Assembly (NCBI GenBank): GCA_005798965.1
Contig: SYIB01000072.1
Span: 1 to 6,672 of the forward strand
DNA length: 6,672 nucleotides
Reading direction: 5' to 3'
From: Planctomycetia bacterium
GTDB taxonomy: Bacteria > Planctomycetota > Phycisphaerae > Phycisphaerales > SM1A02
Part shown: piece after piece, positions 1-5,493 of the stretch
Layout: each line of letters starts with the position of its first letter
Numbering within the stretch: the stretch's first letter is position 1
Notes under the pieces: generated by a model
Seen by the model: the letters and a program-made list of their open reading frames with translations, nothing else
Told to the model about the DNA's origin: nothing
Database searches by the model: none
Program-made: the position numbers and the translations under genes

Positions 1-123
1 CAGCAGCATGGCGGCAGGCGCCTGCGCGAGGGCCGAGCTGCGGCCGCGGCCAAGCCGCTCGAGGACGCAGGGCGTACCGTGCGCGCCATGATGCCATGGC
101 TTGGACAGGAGAACCGCCGATGA
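1..123 (+). CDS. 3' end of an upstream gene (partial, tentative)
   Basis: Frame 1 is open from the first base of the window to a TGA at 121-123. It reads as an alanine/arginine-rich helix-like C-terminus (segments GRAAAAAKPLEDAGRTVRA and MMPWLGQENRR). Its TGA overlaps the uppP start codon as ATGA, the usual sign of translational coupling between adjacent genes. In this frame the second codon position is the poorest in G+C, as in real coding DNA. Caution is needed because all plus frames here are fairly open, and the minus strand in the same codon phase is open too. An alternative is that only the last 11 codons, from ATG at 88, are translated as a leader peptide. No family is recognisable from 40 residues. 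Confidence 0.4.
   Translation, partial: QQHGGRRLREGRAAAAAKPLEDAGRTVRAMMPWLGQENRR
74..80 (+). promoter_or_regulatory. Possible -10 element GTACCGT upstream of uppP
   Basis: GTACCGT fits the GTANNNT heptamer found before four other genes in this window. It is followed by 7 nt and then ATGATG at 88, which begins an 11-codon frame ending in the ATGA overlap with uppP. If the upstream reading frame is a real gene, this element lies inside that gene and may be chance. No -35 box is evident. Confidence 0.3.
107..111 (+). promoter_or_regulatory. Shine-Dalgarno site of uppP
   Basis: AGGAG lies 8 nt before the ATG at 120. It is the best Shine-Dalgarno site in the window and decides the uppP start in favour of 120 over the in-frame ATG at 96, which lies upstream of this site. 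Confidence 0.7.
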
Positions 124-1001
124 CGCTCTTCGATGCAGTGATCCTCGGGCTCGTCGAGGGCATCACCGAGTACCTCCCGGTGAGCTCGACCGGTCACCTG
201 CTGCTGACGGCACAGTGGCTCGGGCTGCGTTCGGACGACGAGCAGCGGCGAGCCGTCGATGCGTTCTCGATCGTGATCCAGGGCGGAGCGATCCTCGCCG
301 TCGCGGGCCTCTACTGGAGCAAGGTGCGCGGCATGGCACATGCGTGCGTCGCCGTCACCGGCCTCGTGCGCAAGGCTGCCGACCATCGGCAGGCGCTTCG
401 GCTCCTGCGCAACCTGACAGCGGCGTTCATCCCGGCTGCGATCTTTGGGCTCCTGCTCGATGATTGGCTCGAAGCGCGGCTGTTCAAGCCCCTGCCGGTC
501 GTGCTGGCCCTGGCGATCGGGGGCGTGGCGCTCGTGCTCCTGGACAAGTGGGTCCGTGAACGGGCCGCCGATGAACGGGGCACCGAAGTCGACGGCAGCT
601 CGCTCACGGTCGTACAGAGTGTGCTCATCGGACTGATGCAGTGCGTGGCCATGTGGCCGGGTACGAGCCGCTCCATGATGTCGATCCTCGGCGGACTGTC
701 GGTCGGGCTCCGACCGCGAGCCGCCGCCGAGTTCAGTTTCCTGCTCGGCCTGCCGACGCTCGGCGCGGCCTGCGCCTACAGCCTGATGAAGCTGCTGCGC
801 CAGGACGGCGGCATCGAACTGCTCGGCGGCATCATGCCTGTGGCGGTCGGCATCATCGTCGCCGCCGTGAGCGCCGCGTTCGCCATCTCATGGCTCGTGG
901 CCTTCATCGGGCGCGGCGGATTTCTGTGGTGCGGACTCTGGCGCATCCTCCTGGCTGCACTGGTGGGCTGGATGCTGTGGAGCGGCCGGCTCGCTTTCTG
1001 A
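120..1001 (+). CDS. uppP: Undecaprenyl-diphosphatase UppP (BacA family)
   Basis: This integral membrane enzyme removes a phosphate from undecaprenyl diphosphate. That regenerates the undecaprenyl phosphate carrier used for peptidoglycan and other surface polymers, and overproduction in other bacteria gives bacitracin resistance. The 293-residue product has the normal family length. The N-terminal signature EGITEYLPVSSTGH (residues 13-26) carries the acidic pair E13/E17 and H26. The second signature PGTSRS (residues 180-185) carries the S/R pair of the active site, followed by the usual EFSFLLGLPT stretch at 204-213. Hydrophobic membrane segments fill most of the rest, near 52-66, 101-113, 124-141, 205-222, 236-262 and 269-288. 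The ATG at 120 is chosen because AGGAG lies 8 nt upstream and because family members start a few residues before the first helix. The start overlaps a possible upstream stop codon (ATGA). No key residue is missing. Confidence 0.97.
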   Translation: MTLFDAVILGLVEGITEYLPVSSTGHLLLTAQWLGLRSDDEQRRAVDAFSIVIQGGAILAVAGLYWSKVRGMAHACVAVTGLVRKAADHRQALRLLRNLTAAFIPAAIFGLLLDDWLEARLFKPLPVVLALAIGGVALVLLDKWVRERAADERGTEVDGSSLTVVQSVLIGLMQCVAMWPGTSRSMMSILGGLSVGLRPRAAAEFSFLLGLPTLGAACAYSLMKLLRQDGGIELLGGIMPVAVGIIVAAVSAAFAISWLVAFIGRGGFLWCGLWRILLAALVGWMLWSGRLAF

Positions 1002-1003
1002 CG

Positions 1004-1010
1004 GTAGCCT
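1004..1010 (+). promoter_or_regulatory. Putative -10 element GTAGCCT of the 1017 gene
   Basis: GTAGCCT ends 6 nt before the ATG at 1017. If TAGCCT is a -10 hexamer, the standard spacing puts transcription start exactly on the A of the start codon, giving a leaderless mRNA. It sits in the 15-nt gap after uppP. No -35 consensus is visible and there is no good Shine-Dalgarno site. Confidence 0.45.
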
Positions 1011-1016
1011 CTGGCG

Positions 1017-1535
1017 ATGCCGAGCCCGCTGCCGCTGCTCACCCTGGGACTTCGAGCCCTCCTGATCAACATCGTGATCTTTGTGCTGCTCGCTGCGGCG
1101 TTGGCGTGGTACCTGGGCGGCAGCCTGCTTCCCGGCCGCCAGACCGTGAACTTTCCCACATTCGAATGGATGGGCGACGACTACCACTTCAGGGTGATCG
1201 GTCACGGCACCACGCCCGAGCCCGTGCGCTGGGAACTGCTTCATTCGCTGCCTGACGGTGATGAAGAGCGACTCACCTTGGGCATCGACGGCCGCTGGCG
1301 CAACGTCTGGGGACCGCTCGTGCACCACGGCGGCGTGATGATCGGGCTCGAGGTCGAGGCGCGCAACGACACGACGCAGTGGTGGGTCGCCCAGATCGAT
1401 CGCGATCGTGCCGTGACGACCCAAGCGGTCGAAGACCGGGACATGATGCTGGGCACGCTCCGTGGGGCCCCTCAGTTCGGGGCGGCGCAACCGGCAACCG
1501 GCGATGCCGAGCGCGGCGGCGCGACTATGCCTTGA
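1017..1535 (+). CDS. Single-pass membrane protein of unknown function
   Basis: This 172-residue product matches no family I recognise. Residues 11-33 are a strongly hydrophobic helix preceded by an arginine (GLRALLINIVIFVLLAAALA), so it is a signal anchor or N-terminal membrane segment. Residues 34-150 form a polar soluble domain, probably outside the membrane, with paired tryptophans (QWWVAQ near 121-126), WRNVWGP at 94-100 and alternating short stretches that suggest beta strands. Residues 150-172 are rich in Ala, Gly, Gln and Pro and look disordered. There is no cysteine and no lipobox. It starts 15 nt after uppP and its last 11 bp overlap the 3' end of ligA on the other strand. Its length, membrane anchor and uninterrupted frame support a real gene. 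A role near the envelope is inference only. Confidence 0.72.
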   Translation: MPSPLPLLTLGLRALLINIVIFVLLAAALAWYLGGSLLPGRQTVNFPTFEWMGDDYHFRVIGHGTTPEPVRWELLHSLPDGDEERLTLGIDGRWRNVWGPLVHHGGVMIGLEVEARNDTTQWWVAQIDRDRAVTTQAVEDRDMMLGTLRGAPQFGAAQPATGDAERGGATMP

Positions 1536-3588
1536 CGACCGCACCGAGTGCGGCGAGCTCTCGCAACGCATCATCGCCCTCCCACACCTGGACGCCAAGC
1601 TCGCGCGCCTTGGTGAGCTTGCTGCCCGATGCCGAGCCTGCGATGACGAGGTCCGTCTTCTTCGACACGCTGCCGGAGACCTTGGCACCGAGTGCCTCGA
1701 CGGCCAATGTCAGGGTGCGGCGATCCCATCCGGGCAGTTCGCCCGTGAGCACGACCACCTTGCCCGCGAGGGGCCCCGACGCGCCGCCATCGTCAGGCCG
1801 ATGACCGTGGCTGGTGAGGTCAACCCTCACGGCACGCAGTCGCTCGATCTCATCACGAAGCGTGGGCGCCGCGAAGTCGCGCACGAGGCTTTCGGCCGTG
1901 ATGGTGCCGAAGTCGGGCAGCGCCTCGAGGACTGCGACGCCGGCACGCAGCACCGCATCGAGATCCGGGAACGCTCGGGCGAGCGTCTTGCTGGCGGCCT
2001 CGCCCAAGTGACGCACGCCCAGTGACGCGAGCAGGCGCTGCAGGCCGCGACCGCGTGCAGCATCGGCACTGCGCACGATGCGCTCGGCAGTCTTGGGTCC
2101 GATGCGGGCAGCCTCGGCAAGCGTGCCATCCTTGCGCACCTTGCGCTGCGGTGCAGCATCGGACTTCTCGAGCGCAGCCAGACGCTCTGGATCGAGCGCG
2201 AACACATCGGCAAAGTGCTGGACGAGCCCCACCTCGACGAGCTGGTCGATGATCTTCTCGCCGAGCCCGTCGATGTCCATCTGATCGCGACCCACGAACC
2301 ACTTGAGCCGCTCACGGAACTGCGCCGGGCATGCGGCGTTCACGCAGTAGAGCTTCGGACCCTCCTGCTCCACGGCGCCCCCGCATGAGGGGCACGAACT
2401 CGGTGGCGCGATGGCTTGCTCGGAACCGTCTCGCCGCGCGACCAACGCTTCCACGACCTGCGGGATGATCTCTCCGGCCTTCTCGACGAGCACCGTGTCG
2501 CCGATGCGCAGGTCCTTGCGGCGGATCTCCTCGATGTTGTGGAGGGTGGCGTGGCTCACCGTGGTGCCAGCGACGAAGACCGGAGCCATGGTCGCGCGCG
2601 GAGTCAGCGTGCCACCCTTGCCGACCTGCCAATCGACGCGCAGGAGCCGGGTCTCGCGGCGCTCGGCTGGATACTTGAACGCGATGATCCAGCGTGGTGC
2701 CCTGCTTGCGGCCCCCAGCTCGGCCTGCTGCGCGAACGCATCAACCCGGACCACCATCCCATCGACGCCGTACGGAAGCCCGGCACGGCGATCCTTGAAC
2801 GACTCGATGCGATCACGCGCCTCGGCGGCGCTCGAGCAGCACGAGGCGCCCTCATTGGCAGGGACGCCCCAGGACCGAAGGTTCGACAGGAATTCCCAGT
2901 GCCCGCGCGAGGGATCGCCCTCGCATGCGCCACGACCATGAGCAACGAACGCCAAGCGGCGCGACGCCACCAGCCTCGGGTCCAGGTTCTTGAGGGTGCC
3001 TGCCGTGGCATTGCGGGCGTTCGCGAACACTTCCTCCCCCGCACGCTCGCGCTCGGCGTTGATGCGCTCGAAGCTCTCGTTGGGCATGAAGACCTCGCCG
3101 CGCACCTCGAGCACCGATGGGTACGCGCCACGAAGCCGCGTGGGGATGGCACGCACGGCTCGCGCATTGCCGGTGACGTCATCGCCCTGTTCGCCGTCGC
3201 CGCGCGTCACCGCACGCACGAGTGCGCCATCCTCGTAGCGCAGGCTGATCGCCACGCCATCGACCTTGGGTTCGCAGACGAGGACCGGCTCGCTGCCGAG
3301 GGACGCGGTGCAGCGTGCATGCCAGGCACCGAAGTCCTCGAGGGTGTAGGTGTTCTCGATCGAGAGCATCGGCACTGCATGGGCGACCTTGGCGAAGCCC
3401 GAGGCGGCATCGCCGAGCCGCTGCGTGGGACTGTTGGGATCGTCGCAGCCGTGCTCGGCCTCGAGCGCGGCGAGCTCGGCCAACAAGCGGTCGTACTCGC
3501 CATCGGACATGAACGGCGCCGCATCGACGTAGTACGCGGTGTTCGCCCGGTGCAGCAGTTCACGGAGTTCGGCGATGCGAGGATGCAC
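1525..3588 (-). CDS. ligA: NAD-dependent DNA ligase LigA
   Basis: LigA seals nicks in DNA during replication and repair, using NAD+ to form an enzyme-adenylate. From GTG at 3588 the product has 687 residues, the usual length. Domains in order: Ia (1-65, YY near 19-20 and SDGEYD at 28-33); adenylation domain with KVDG motif (catalytic K108, D110), TRGDG (128-132), LEVRGEVFM (160-168) and FKYPAE (304-309, K305); OB fold with GTLTPRATM (326-334) and HATLHN (346-351); a four-cysteine zinc finger (C399, C402, C415, C420); a helix-hairpin-helix region (about 435-580); and a BRCT domain (about 606-680, KVSGSVSKKTD). Motif IV reads DGMVVRVD, with arginine (R281) where E. coli LigA has an essential lysine (K290). 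About 20 extra residues lie before RIGPKTAERI. The GTG start matches where family members begin and follows a GTACGAT element; ATG at 3627 (700 residues) is the alternative. Confidence 0.96.
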   Translation of the reverse strand: MHPRIAELRELLHRANTAYYVDAAPFMSDGEYDRLLAELAALEAEHGCDDPNSPTQRLGDAASGFAKVAHAVPMLSIENTYTLEDFGAWHARCTASLGSEPVLVCEPKVDGVAISLRYEDGALVRAVTRGDGEQGDDVTGNARAVRAIPTRLRGAYPSVLEVRGEVFMPNESFERINAERERAGEEVFANARNATAGTLKNLDPRLVASRRLAFVAHGRGACEGDPSRGHWEFLSNLRSWGVPANEGASCCSSAAEARDRIESFKDRRAGLPYGVDGMVVRVDAFAQQAELGAASRAPRWIIAFKYPAERRETRLLRVDWQVGKGGTLTPRATMAPVFVAGTTVSHATLHNIEEIRRKDLRIGDTVLVEKAGEIIPQVVEALVARRDGSEQAIAPPSSCPSCGGAVEQEGPKLYCVNAACPAQFRERLKWFVGRDQMDIDGLGEKIIDQLVEVGLVQHFADVFALDPERLAALEKSDAAPQRKVRKDGTLAEAARIGPKTAERIVRSADAARGRGLQRLLASLGVRHLGEAASKTLARAFPDLDAVLRAGVAVLEALPDFGTITAESLVRDFAAPTLRDEIERLRAVRVDLTSHGHRPDDGGASGPLAGKVVVLTGELPGWDRRTLTLAVEALGAKVSGSVSKKTDLVIAGSASGSKLTKARELGVQVWEGDDALRELAALGAVVKA

Positions 3589-3594
3589 GCAGAG

Positions 3595-3601
3595 ATCGTA
3601 C
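3595..3601 (-). promoter_or_regulatory. Putative -10 element GTACGAT of ligA
   Basis: On the minus strand GTACGAT ends 6 nt before the GTG at 3588, so a standard -10 distance puts transcription start on the G of the start codon. Just upstream is a pyrimidine-rich stretch (CCTCCTCC), the opposite of a Shine-Dalgarno site, which fits leaderless initiation. No -35 box is recognisable. The rest of the 101-bp gap between ligA and the thioesterase-like gene shows no convincing terminator. Confidence 0.45.
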
Positions 3602-3689
3602 GGAGGAGGCGGGGCCGCGCTGCGCATGGGAGCCCCAGGCCAGGCATGCGGGAAGGCCCATCGACGCCCAACCGACTTCGAGCGGGGGG

Positions 3690-4301
3690 TCAGGACGGGT
3701 CGCCGCTGGCGCGCGCCGCGCGGGCGGCTTCGAGCACCTTCAGCCGGCTGGCCTTGGCCTTGATCATGGACTTGGGCGTGCAGTGGAAGGTGATGTCGCA
3801 CTGCCCGACCTTGCGGTCACCGTCCTTGCCGCTGACCAGCTGCGCAACCTCCATGACGAGGTTGACGTTGAACTCGCCCCCGGCCTTGATCAGGGCCTTC
3901 ACGTCGTCGCTGTTCACGACGCGGTAGACCGCAGGGCCCAGGCACGGGCGCAGAAACCGGTACTTCATCTCCTTGCAGACGACGACGTAGTCGCCACCGC
4001 ACTCGCCGAACAGGTACATGCCCCCGGCGACCTCGCTGTTGCCCAGGAGCGCCGCGCCGGCCATGGCGTTGTACCAGTTGCGATTCACGCGGCTGAAGGG
4101 CAGCACGGCCGTGAAGCGATCCTTGTCGAGGCGCTTCATGCTGATGCCGCTCGTGAACGCATATGGCAGCCACACCATGGAGCACAGCCGGTGCCAGAAG
4201 TTGTTCTTCGTGCTCATCCGGCTCAGCCACGACTCCGCCCGCTCGAGCCACGATCGACGCGGCTGGTGAGTGATGGGCTGGTTGGTGGGAGCGGTGGTCA
4301 C
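3690..4301 (-). CDS. DUF4442/PaaI-like hotdog-fold thioesterase family protein
   Basis: The product is 203 residues from GTG at 4301, or 175 from ATG at 4217. The core SRVNRNWYNAMAGAALLGNS (residues 70-89), followed by EVAGGMYLF, has the hotdog-fold pattern of a loop into the long helix (Asn, then small residues, then Glu-Val-Ala-Gly-Gly). This is typical of DUF4442 proteins related to PaaI acyl-CoA thioesterases. Strands follow at about 104-114 (DYVVVCKEMKY) and 166-174 (GQCDITFHC), and a basic helix ends the protein. Such proteins are predicted to be soluble and to act on acyl-CoA or similar thioesters, but substrates are mostly unknown. The GTG is preferred because AGGG lies 9 nt upstream and because SWLERAESWLSRM before the second start looks like native helix. 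Either start leaves the fold complete. It lies upstream of ligA on the same strand. Confidence 0.82.
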   Translation of the reverse strand: MTTAPTNQPITHQPRRSWLERAESWLSRMSTKNNFWHRLCSMVWLPYAFTSGISMKRLDKDRFTAVLPFSRVNRNWYNAMAGAALLGNSEVAGGMYLFGECGGDYVVVCKEMKYRFLRPCLGPAVYRVVNSDDVKALIKAGGEFNVNLVMEVAQLVSGKDGDRKVGQCDITFHCTPKSMIKAKASRLKVLEAARAARASGDPS

Positions 4302-4310
4302 GTTGGTAGG

Positions 4311-4314
4311 CCCT
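4311..4314 (-). promoter_or_regulatory. Weak Shine-Dalgarno site of the thioesterase-like gene
   Basis: Minus-strand AGGG lies 9 nt before GTG at 4301. It is weak, but there is nothing comparable at a good distance before the alternative ATG at 4217. Confidence 0.35.
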
Positions 4315-4330
4315 GATCGGGAGGGGAGGA

Positions 4331-4336
4331 ATAGTA
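4331..4336 (-). promoter_or_regulatory. Putative -10 TACTAT for the thioesterase-like gene
   Basis: TACTAT on the minus strand differs from TATAAT at two positions and stands out in GC-rich DNA. Transcription would start near 4324, giving a leader of about 23 nt before GTG at 4301, which would include the AGGG site. It overlaps the plus-strand GTAGCAT element, so the divergent promoters may share bases. Confidence 0.4.
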
Positions 4337-4340
4337 GCAT
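4334..4340 (+). promoter_or_regulatory. Putative -10 element GTAGCAT of the TIM-barrel gene
   Basis: GTAGCAT ends 9 nt before the ATG at 4350, so transcription would begin about 3 nt before the start codon. The purine-rich GGGGAGGA at 4323-4330 is 19 nt from the ATG, too far for a normal Shine-Dalgarno site. An in-frame TAG at 4335-4337 excludes any start further upstream. Confidence 0.42.
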
Positions 4341-4349
4341 CGCGACCCC

Positions 4350-5186
4350 ATGGAACCCAGACGATTCCGAGTCGGCGTGTGCAGTTGGAGCCTGCGCCCC
4401 GAGCACCCTGAGCATCTGCTGGATCTGCTTGCACCCATCGGCATCACGCGCGTGCAGCTCGCCTTGGTCCCATGCGTCACGGCAACGGCGTGGCGCGATG
4501 CAGTGGGCATGCTGCGATCGCGCGGCCTGACGATCGCCAGCGGCATGTTGGCGACGGTCGGCGAGGACTACACCACGCTCGACTCGATCGCCCATACCGG
4601 CGGGGTCCGCCCCGATGCCACGTGGCCGGCAACACGGACGCTCGCGGCGGAGGTAGCGGCGCTTGCCGGCCGCGCGTCGATCGGGCTGGTGACCTTCCAC
4701 GCCGGGTTCATCCCGCACGAGGCTGGGCACGAGCGCTCCATGATGATGACCCGCCTGCGAGCCGTGGCCGACCTCTTCCACAACGCTGGCGTCGCCGTGG
4801 CCTTCGAGACCGGGCAGGAGTCGGCAGCGACCCTTGCCGACGCCCTGCGCGAGATCGACCATCCGGCCGTCGGCGTGAACCTCGATCCCGCCAACATGAT
4901 CCTCTACGGCATGGGCGATCCCGTGGCCGCGGTGGCCACGCTCGGTCCGTGGATCCGTCAGGTGCACATCAAGGACGCCCTGCCCGCATCCCGCGTCGGG
5001 GCATGGGGGCAGGAGGTCCAGGTCGGCACGGGTGCGGTCGAGTGGCCTGCCTTCATCGGTGCCCTCCGCGATCTTGGTCGGCCGCTCGATCTGGTGATCG
5101 AACGCGAGGCGGGTGCCGCCCGAGCGGGCGATGTGCGCCTGGCGATGGATCGGCTGCGCTCGTGGTGCGGCGCGGAGCTCGAGTGA
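4350..5186 (+). CDS. Sugar phosphate isomerase/epimerase family TIM-barrel protein
   Basis: This 278-residue product is a xylose-isomerase-like TIM barrel (AP endonuclease family 2 fold), a superfamily of soluble metal-dependent sugar isomerases and epimerases. Strand-end motifs appear in order: RVGVCSWSL (7-15), TFHAGFIP with H117 (115-122), AFETGQE with E153 (151-157), GVNLDPANM with D179 (175-183), QVHIKDA with H206, K208 and D209 (204-210), VGTGAVEW (225-232) and DLVIEREAG with E251 (247-255). E153, D179, H206 and E251 fit the divalent metal ligands of the family, so it is probably catalytically competent. The substrate cannot be read from the sequence; hydroxypyruvate isomerase, tagatose/psicose epimerase and inositol-pathway enzymes share the fold. 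The start follows an in-frame stop by 12 nt and is the only reasonable choice. It diverges from the thioesterase-like gene and is followed 18 nt later by the FmdB-like gene. Confidence 0.88.
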   Translation: MEPRRFRVGVCSWSLRPEHPEHLLDLLAPIGITRVQLALVPCVTATAWRDAVGMLRSRGLTIASGMLATVGEDYTTLDSIAHTGGVRPDATWPATRTLAAEVAALAGRASIGLVTFHAGFIPHEAGHERSMMMTRLRAVADLFHNAGVAVAFETGQESAATLADALREIDHPAVGVNLDPANMILYGMGDPVAAVATLGPWIRQVHIKDALPASRVGAWGQEVQVGTGAVEWPAFIGALRDLGRPLDLVIEREAGAARAGDVRLAMDRLRSWCGAELE

Positions 5187-5190
5187 ACGC

Positions 5191-5197
5191 GTAGGAT
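5191..5197 (+). promoter_or_regulatory. Putative -10 element GTAGGAT (or Shine-Dalgarno) of the FmdB-like gene
   Basis: GTAGGAT ends 7 nt before ATG at 5205, in the 18-nt gap after the TIM-barrel gene. It fits the GTANNNT pattern. The embedded AGGA (5193-5196), 8 nt from the ATG, could equally be a ribosome-binding site, so this is the most ambiguous of the plus-strand examples. Confidence 0.4.
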
Positions 5198-5204
5198 CGC
5201 CCGC

Positions 5205-5486
5205 ATGCCCACCTACCTTTACGCGGTCGTGATGCCTGATGGCTCCGACGGTGAGCACTTCGAGGTCTTCCAGCGCATGAGCGAGCCAGCCCTCGAGCGC
5301 CACCCTGAATCAGGGCTGCCGGTGCGAAGGGTGCCCGTGCGGCCGCAGTTCACGACCAACAGCGATACGCAGCGCTTTGGTGACAGCAACCTCAAGCGCC
5401 TTGGGTTCGCCAAGTTCGAGAAGGATGGCGACGGGCGCTACCGGCGCACCGCTGGCAGCGGTCCCGACACCATCAGCGCGGACTGA
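5205..5486 (+). CDS. FmdB-family-like small protein lacking the zinc-ribbon cysteines
   Basis: The 93-residue product opens with MPTYLYAVV and continues GEHFEVFQRMSEPAL (16-30) and GLPVRRV (37-43). This is the frame of FmdB-type putative regulatory proteins (MPTYEYxCxxCGHxFE...M.....L..CPxCG....R). Those are zinc ribbons with two CxxC pairs. Here no cysteine exists at all: the first knuckle is replaced by AVVMPDGSDGEHFE and the second reads HPESG where the family has CPxCG, so Cys becomes His33 and Ser36. Zinc binding through four cysteines is therefore impossible, and any function is likely a protein- or RNA-contact role. The C-terminal half (50-93) is polar and low in structure. It lies 18 nt after the TIM-barrel gene and 7 nt before the membrane-protein gene. 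Family assignment rests on the N-terminal half only. Confidence 0.78.
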   Translation: MPTYLYAVVMPDGSDGEHFEVFQRMSEPALERHPESGLPVRRVPVRPQFTTNSDTQRFGDSNLKRLGFAKFEKDGDGRYRRTAGSGPDTISAD

Positions 5487-5493
5487 CCACGGC

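Noticed and set aside
1..9. Possible minus-strand gene start (ATG at 9-7) leaving the window
   Set aside because: Only three codons are visible, and the segment is better explained as the tail of a plus-strand gene coupled to uppP.
1397..1408. Perfect 12-bp palindrome CGATCGCGATCG
   Set aside because: It lies inside the 1017 gene and is explained by the codons for Ile-Asp-Arg-Asp-Arg. It is a single copy and not the cyanobacterial GCGATCGC repeat.
3628..3801. Longer ligA start (up to 758 residues)
   Set aside because: The extension runs into the thioesterase-like coding region, is Arg/Pro-rich shadow sequence, and goes past the normal LigA N-terminus.
2416..3927. Long plus-strand open frame of about 500 codons opposite ligA
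   Set aside because: It is the antisense shadow of ligA and the thioesterase-like gene in GC-rich DNA. The ligase motifs on the other strand are unmistakable.
4600..4613. Short hairpin CGGGGTCCGCCCCG
   Set aside because: The five-base stem is inside the TIM-barrel gene, far from any gene end, and lacks a T-run.
4302..5303. Upstream extension of the thioesterase-like frame to 537 residues
   Set aside because: The extra part runs antisense through the TIM-barrel gene, whose active-site motifs are clear. Only the portion from GTG 4301 looks like a real protein.
5377..5493. Longer N-terminus for the membrane protein
   Set aside because: It would overlap the FmdB-like gene in a different frame and add a Ser/Ala-rich stretch. 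The ATG at 5494, right after the previous stop, gives a normal membrane-protein start.
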